The notes under the pieces: generated by a model | What the model was told of the DNA's origin: nothing | Database searches by the model: none | Seen by the model: the letters and a program-made list of their open reading frames with translations, nothing else | Position numbers and translations under genes: made by a program | Assembly (NCBI GenBank): GCA_028706295.1 | Contig: JAQWBQ010000019.1 | Span: 1-57,436 of the forward strand | Origin: Bacteroidales bacterium | Lineage (GTDB): Bacteria > Bacteroidota > Bacteroidia > Bacteroidales > FEN-979 | DNA: 57,436 nt | Direction of reading: 5' to 3' | Shown: positions 52,889 to 57,436 of the stretch, piece by piece | Position numbering within the stretch: the first letter of the stretch is position 1 | Layout of the letters: each line of letters starts with the position of its first letter

Positions 52889-53490
52889 AAAAAAAAGCAG
52901 TGACCGCCGTTTCTATTAACCGGCTTGCCACGTTCCGGTGGAGCCCGCGCGCATTCTCATCCCGGCCCGTGGAACGTGAAAAACTTGTTGCCCTTTTCGA
53001 GGCAGCCCGATGGTCGGCCTCCGCAGGCAATGAACAACCCTGGAGGTTTATTATCGGTCAACAGCCCGGCGAATCCTGGATGAAGATCCTTGAAACCCTT
53101 GATGAAGGAAACCGGATCTGGAATGTAACCGTGCCGGTACTGCTGTTGGTTGTCGGCAGCAGGATTTCGACCTACGACGGCAACGAAAACGCCTATTTCC
53201 GGTACGATACCGGCCAGGCAATGGCACACCTCAGCCTCGAGGCAATGCGCCAGGGGCTGCATGTGCACCAGATGGGTGGATTCTCCGCCGAAAAAGCCGT
53301 AAAAACGTTTAAAATTCCGGTAGAATATGTTCCACTTGTGGTAATTGCCGTTGGATACCGGGACGACCCGGCCATTCTTCCCGAAAAACTGAGGCAAAGG
53401 GAAATCCAGGAACGCAAACGCAAGGAATTGCGGGAACTTGTTTTTGAAGATTCCTTCGGGACTCCATCCCCGCTGTTGACCGGGTTTTAA
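52885..53490 (+). CDS. Nitroreductase-family FMN oxidoreductase
   Basis: This 201-residue flavoenzyme, probably dimeric, has RWSPRAFSSRPVEREKL, then AARWSASAGNEQPWRFIIG (FMN phosphate-binding region, about 42-60). YFRYDTGQAMAHLSLEAMRQ and GLHVHQMGGFSAEKA follow. It starts at TTG 52885, overlapping the lnt stop. The substrate of this broad family cannot be read from sequence; reduction of nitro compounds or quinones with NAD(P)H is typical. It is coupled to lnt without obvious functional connection. Confidence 0.85.
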   Translation: MKKKAVTAVSINRLATFRWSPRAFSSRPVEREKLVALFEAARWSASAGNEQPWRFIIGQQPGESWMKILETLDEGNRIWNVTVPVLLLVVGSRISTYDGNENAYFRYDTGQAMAHLSLEAMRQGLHVHQMGGFSAEKAVKTFKIPVEYVPLVVIAVGYRDDPAILPEKLRQREIQERKRKELRELVFEDSFGTPSPLLTGF

Positions 53491-53600
53491 CTTTTAACGC
53501 CATTCCCCGGGAAATTAATTGAATTTCATCAGGAACCAGTCCCGAAAAATTCAGAATCATACTCATTCCGTTTTAACATTGTAAAAGAGAGTAAAAACAG

Positions 53601-54620
53601 ATGAACATTAGGATAAGATTCGAAAGACCTTTTTGCATCGCATTGATACTTTCTGCCTTGCTGCTGGGCGCGTGCGGAGGGCCTGACCGGCCTAAGGAGT
53701 CTTCATTGCAGACAGAAACCAAACCCCGTGTTACGGTACCCGATTTCATGGCCGATTCGGCCTATCACCACATCAAAGCCCAGGTGGAATTCGGTCCGCG
53801 GGTACCCAATACCCCGGCCCACGCAAAATGTTCGGAATACCTGACCGGTCTGCTGAAAGGTTATGCAGCGGAAGTGATCGTTCAGAAAGGACAGGTTTAC
53901 GCTTACAATAAAAACACACTGAATTTCAAAAACATCATCGCTTCATGGAATCCCGGAAATACCGACCGTATTCTCCTCTGTGCCCACTGGGATTCACGGC
54001 CTTACGCCGATTTTGACTCCGATCCCAAGAAACACAATAAACCCATCGACGGGGCAAACGACGGCGCCAGCGGGGTAGGTGTCCTTCTTGAAATTGCACG
54101 CAATCTGTCGCTGAAAAATCCTTCCGTGGGAGTGGATATCATTTTGTTTGACGCCGAAGATTACGGTCCACCGCAGGACCATTCTTTATCGGGCCATTCT
54201 GATGAGTACTGGGGGCTCGGTTCCCAGTATTGGGCAAAAAATCCCCACAAAACCGATTACAGCGCTAAATACGGGATCCTTCTCGACATGGTCGGGGCCC
54301 GAAATGCCACCTTCCTCATGGAGGGGGTTTCGATGCAATTTGCCTCCGATATCGTTAAGCAGGTATGGAATACCGCGAACCGTCTCGGTTATTCTTCCTG
54401 GTTCCTTTTTGAACAGGGTGGTTTCATTACCGATGATCATATCCCCCTCAATACCATCCGGAATATCCCCACCATCGACATCATCCACCTCGACCAAAAC
54501 AGCAAAACAGGTTTCTATCCCTATTGGCATACGACCGGCGACAACCTGGAAAAAATAGATAAAAACACCCTGAAAGCCGTCGGTCAAACCCTGCTGACAG
54601 TCATCTACGAGGAGGTTTGA
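53601..54620 (+). CDS. M28-family peptidase lipoprotein (glutaminyl cyclase-like)
   Basis: This 339-residue lipoprotein has the lipobox LLGAC at about residues 21-25. The zinc-binding peptidase domain shows LLCAHWDSRPYADFDSDPKK (His and Asp), then GANDGASGVGVLLEI, FDAEDYGPPQ, LLDMVGARNATF and the late His in WHTTGDNLEK. Several bacterial members of this group are glutaminyl cyclases rather than peptidases; sequence alone does not decide. It converges with the PhoH-type gene. Confidence 0.85.
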   Translation: MNIRIRFERPFCIALILSALLLGACGGPDRPKESSLQTETKPRVTVPDFMADSAYHHIKAQVEFGPRVPNTPAHAKCSEYLTGLLKGYAAEVIVQKGQVYAYNKNTLNFKNIIASWNPGNTDRILLCAHWDSRPYADFDSDPKKHNKPIDGANDGASGVGVLLEIARNLSLKNPSVGVDIILFDAEDYGPPQDHSLSGHSDEYWGLGSQYWAKNPHKTDYSAKYGILLDMVGARNATFLMEGVSMQFASDIVKQVWNTANRLGYSSWFLFEQGGFITDDHIPLNTIRNIPTIDIIHLDQNSKTGFYPYWHTTGDNLEKIDKNTLKAVGQTLLTVIYEEV

Positions 54621-54641
54621 TCTCCTTAAACGGTTTGCGGC

Positions 54642-55979
54642 CTACAACATTTCATTTGCCAGGTTTGCCAATTCCGACCGCTCTCCCTTTTCGAGCCGGA
54701 CATGGGCATAGATCTCATGCTGCTTCACGCGATCTATCAGCGTCGATAATCCGTTCGACTGCGCATCGAGATACGGGGTGTCAATCTGATAAATATCTCC
54801 GGTAAAAATAATCTTCGTATTCTCTCCGGCCCGGGTGATGATCGTCTTTACTTCATGCGGAGTCAGGTTCTGAGCCTCATCCACAATAAAACATACATTG
54901 GATATGCTGCGCCCCCTGATATAGGCTAAAGGGGTTATGACGAGCTTTTCATTTTCAATCGCCTCCGTCAGCACCTTATACTCCTTATCCCGTTCACTGT
55001 ATTGGTTCTGAATGAATTTGAGATTGTCCCACAAAGGCTGCATATAGGGATCCAGTTTTGATTTGATGTCGCCGGGAAGATATCCGATGTCTTTGTTGCT
55101 GAGGGGTACAATGGGCCGGGCCAGGTAGATCTGCTTGAAGTTCCGTTTCTGTTCCAGCGCCCCGGCCAGTGCCAACAGGGTCTTACCCGTTCCGGCAATA
55201 CCCTGAAGGGTTACCAGCTTTACCTCCGGATTTAAAATGGCATGCAGCGCAAATACCTGTTCCGCATTGCGGGGCGTGATCTTATAACAACTCCGCTTCT
55301 CCAGCTTTTCGATGCGCCCGGTAACGGGATTGAAAAAAGAGAGAACCGAACTTTTCCCGTTTTTTAAAATAAAATAATGATTCGGTACAGGATTTTTAAT
55401 ACCAAGGTCCTCGGGCAGGCACCAACCTGCTTCATAAATAATATCGATGAGCGTTTTGTCCAACCCCTCAATCAGGGTCTTGCCCGAGTACAAGCCCTCT
55501 ACATCCTTGATCTTGCCGGTCTCAAAATCTTCGGCGGCAATATTCAGCGATTTGGCTTTCAACCTCAGATTCACATCCTTTGAAACCAGGATCACCTTTT
55601 TCGTCGGATTTTCCGACATCATTACCAAAGCGGCGTTCAGAATGCGGTGGTCAGGCTTGTTCTCACCGAAAACCTTTACGGCATCAAGCTCGCTCTGCTC
55701 ATTCATCACCACCTTGAATTTACCGCCCTTGGGCATGCCTAAGGAAATCCAGCGGGTCAGGGTGGCCTTGTTCGACAACCGGTCGATGATCCGGATAAAC
55801 TCCCGCGCCTCAAAATTGATGGTATCGTTTCCCTTTTTGAAGTTATCGAGCTCCTCCAGCACCGTGATCGGAATGGCAACATCATTGTCATCGAAACTCT
55901 TGATGGCGTGATGGTTGTAAAGAATAACCGAGGTGTCTAGAACAAAGATTTTCTTCTCTTTGACTTTCTTTTTTATCAT
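54642..55979 (-). CDS. PIN domain-PhoH ATPase fusion
   Basis: This 445-residue cytosolic protein starts at ATG 55979 (MIKKKVKEKK); a longer frame to 56024 overlaps the -7 box and is rejected. The N-terminal PIN nuclease domain (about 10-130) has IFVLDTSVILYNHH, VLEELDNFKKG and PDHRILNAAL. The C-terminal PhoH ATPase domain has the Walker A GIAGTGKTLLALAG, then YLARPIVPLSNKDIGYLPG, CFIVDEAQNLTPHEVKT (Walker B) and IIFTGDIYQID. PIN-PhoH fusions are RNA helicase/ribonucleases in bacteria; the cellular target is unknown. It is divergent from polA. Confidence 0.93.
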   Translation of the reverse strand: MIKKKVKEKKIFVLDTSVILYNHHAIKSFDDNDVAIPITVLEELDNFKKGNDTINFEAREFIRIIDRLSNKATLTRWISLGMPKGGKFKVVMNEQSELDAVKVFGENKPDHRILNAALVMMSENPTKKVILVSKDVNLRLKAKSLNIAAEDFETGKIKDVEGLYSGKTLIEGLDKTLIDIIYEAGWCLPEDLGIKNPVPNHYFILKNGKSSVLSFFNPVTGRIEKLEKRSCYKITPRNAEQVFALHAILNPEVKLVTLQGIAGTGKTLLALAGALEQKRNFKQIYLARPIVPLSNKDIGYLPGDIKSKLDPYMQPLWDNLKFIQNQYSERDKEYKVLTEAIENEKLVITPLAYIRGRSISNVCFIVDEAQNLTPHEVKTIITRAGENTKIIFTGDIYQIDTPYLDAQSNGLSTLIDRVKQHEIYAHVRLEKGERSELANLANEML

Positions 55980-56002
55980 GAACGGCTCCTGTTGTTTACT
56001 GC

Positions 56003-56010
56003 CAAATGTA
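56003..56010 (-). promoter_or_regulatory. -7 box TACATTTG of PIN-PhoH gene
   Basis: This TAnnTTTG match lies 23 bases before the ATG at 55979. Confidence 0.5.
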
Positions 56011-56083
56011 CCGAGGAAAAACACAAATTATCGCACTCCGGTTAGAAGATATAAACATCCGGTTGTTAATGCGTGAAGGTTCG

Positions 56084-56091
56084 TACTTTTG
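56084..56091 (+). promoter_or_regulatory. -7 box TACTTTTG of polA
   Basis: This TAnnTTTG match has TTG 18 bases upstream (56063-56065) as -33 element. It lies 20 bases before the polA ATG. Confidence 0.6.
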
Positions 56092-56111
56092 CCGGTAACA
56101 ACACCCCCGAA

Positions 56112-57436
56112 ATGTCAGAAAAAAAATTGTTCCTTCTTGATGCGATGGCCCTCATCTACAGGGCTTATTTCGCATTCAATAAAAATCCCCGGATGAGTTC
56201 AAAAGGTGTCAACACTTCGGCGATATTCGGATTCGCCAATGTGTTGCTCGATCTTCTTAAAAAGGAAAATCCGACCCACCTTGGTGTTGCTTTCGATACC
56301 CTGGCGCCAACGGTCCGGAAAACCGGATTTGAAGCCTATAAAGCACACCGCCAGGAGACCCCGGAAGATATTGTCAACTCCCTCCCTTACATCCATGAAC
56401 TGTTGGATGGTTTCCGCATTCCAAGTCTTTTTGTCGATGGTTATGAGGCCGATGACGTTATTGGTACCCTCGCCCGGAAAGCGGAATCAAAAGGTTTTAC
56501 CACCTATATGATGACTTCTGATAAGGATTTCGGACAACTGGTCAATGAGCATACCTTTATCTACAAACCCGGAAAATTCGGAAGTGACGTGGAAATCATG
56601 GGTGTGGCTGAAGTCTGCTCGAAATTCGGGATCCGGCGGCCGGAACAGGTAATCGACCTGCTTGGCCTCTGGGGTGATGCCTCCGACAATATTCCCGGGA
56701 TTCCGGGTGTAGGCGAAGTCACCGCAAAAAAACTGCTTGCCGAATTCGATACCGTTGAAAATCTCCTTGCCCGCGCGGGTGAAATTTCAAATGAAAACCT
56801 TCGCAAAAAGGTTATTGATTTCAGCGAACAGGCCCTTGTCTCAAAACAACTGGCTACCATCATTCTCGATGTCCCGATCGATTTCGATGAACAACAACTG
56901 ATCCTCGAACCTCCCGATACCGACCGGTTGAAAAAATTGTTCGATGATCTCGAATTCCGTACCTTCTCTCAACGGCTTAACACCTTCCTTTCACTTAAAG
57001 CAATGGGAGATCCCGGCGGTCAGATTACTACCCCGAACGGGGCCCGGGCAGGCATTCCGTCTGAAACCAGCCGGGATCGCGCGATCGCTGGCGCTGAAGT
57101 AAACATCCCATTCACTCCTTCGGCCAACAGCCCGGATACCCTGCGCACCCTTTCTGACACCCCCCATCAGTACCATCTGGCCGACACCCCTGCCGAACGC
57201 GCCCGCCTCCTCGGGGAGCTGAAACAACAAACCTGCTTTTGCTTTGACACCGAGACTACCGGGGTCGACACCAATTCCTCCGAACTGGTGGGCATCTCCT
57301 TCGCCTGGAAACCATTTGAGGCCTGGTACATACCGCTTCCCGATAATTATCATGAAACCATGCAAATCATGGAAGCGTTCAAACCCCTCTTTGAGGATCC
57401 GGTCATCACAAAGATCGGACAGAACCTGAAATTCGA
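56112..57436 (+). CDS. polA: DNA polymerase I (5' part, cut by right edge)
   Basis: The first 441 residues of about 930 are visible. The N-terminal 5'-3' exonuclease domain (about 1-295) has LFLLDAMALIYRAYFAF, VDGYEADDVIGTLA, MMTSDKDFGQL and LLGLWGDASDNIPGIPGVGE. A linker (about 300-360) is rich in Pro and Ser. The 3'-5' exonuclease-like domain begins at about 365, with CFCFDTETTGVDTNSSELVG, retaining the DxE that is catalytic in proofreading enzymes. Polymerase motifs lie beyond the window. It has its own promoter and diverges from PIN-PhoH. Confidence 0.94.
   Translation, partial: MSEKKLFLLDAMALIYRAYFAFNKNPRMSSKGVNTSAIFGFANVLLDLLKKENPTHLGVAFDTLAPTVRKTGFEAYKAHRQETPEDIVNSLPYIHELLDGFRIPSLFVDGYEADDVIGTLARKAESKGFTTYMMTSDKDFGQLVNEHTFIYKPGKFGSDVEIMGVAEVCSKFGIRRPEQVIDLLGLWGDASDNIPGIPGVGEVTAKKLLAEFDTVENLLARAGEISNENLRKKVIDFSEQALVSKQLATIILDVPIDFDEQQLILEPPDTDRLKKLFDDLEFRTFSQRLNTFLSLKAMGDPGGQITTPNGARAGIPSETSRDRAIAGAEVNIPFTPSANSPDTLRTLSDTPHQYHLADTPAERARLLGELKQQTCFCFDTETTGVDTNSSELVGISFAWKPFEAWYIPLPDNYHETMQIMEAFKPLFEDPVITKIGQNLKF

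Overview
The window comes from a chromosome of a Bacteroidetes bacterium, probably a Bacteroidales or Lentimicrobium-like lineage. The evidence is a fused MurF-alanine racemase, the gliding protein GldD, many secreted proteins ending in a type IX secretion (T9SS) sorting domain, the futalosine menaquinone enzyme MqnC, an HU gene, and a promoter -7 box TAnnTTTG that recurs 17-41 bases upstream of most operon starts. Shine-Dalgarno sequences are rare. No tRNA, rRNA, CRISPR array or intact mobile element was seen.

Layout. 1-3.2 kb: a membrane glycosyltransferase-like gene cut by the left edge, a small membrane-anchored beta-sandwich protein and a NarL-type response regulator. 3.2-3.85 kb: debris with a frameshifted IS3-type OrfA. 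3.8-16.5 kb: an AT-richer island of secreted proteins on the minus strand. It holds an RHS polymorphic toxin with a probable immunity gene, an RHS/SpvB-like partner, two T9SS cargo proteins and a coiled-coil tail protein. 16.7-31.8 kb: core metabolism and envelope genes (GT2, MurF-Alr, PdxA, M17 aminopeptidase, MqnC, KdtA, two outer-membrane barrels, C69 dipeptidase, phosphofructokinase). 31.8-41.7 kb: RecJ, AsnRS, DAHP synthase-chorismate mutase, CorA, GldD, Ssb, an MgtE_N/CBS protein and MutY. 41.7-46.6 kb: an accessory block with two paralogous T9SS proteins around a HicBA toxin-antitoxin pair and a T9SS gene remnant, bounded by about 55-base direct repeats. 46.6-57.4 kb: HU, a 29-residue basic ribosomal-type peptide, RNase G, TrpRS, HflX, Lnt, a nitroreductase, an M28 peptidase, PIN-PhoH and the start of DNA polymerase I.

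The most unusual signal is a set of short tandem words of 7-8 bases (GATTAGC, GCTAATC, AATTGAA, AAAGATC, CAGTCAAT) and dispersed CAATCGTAAAT words. They sit between genes. In two cases they also lie inside essential coding regions (murF-alr and lnt) without breaking the frame, where they appear as extra loops in the protein. Other notable points are the RHS toxin/immunity pair, the absence of gldE from the usual mutY-ssb-gldE-gldD cluster in favour of other magnesium-linked proteins, and a mosaic T9SS paralog pair. All functions are assigned from reading the sequence; no database search was run.
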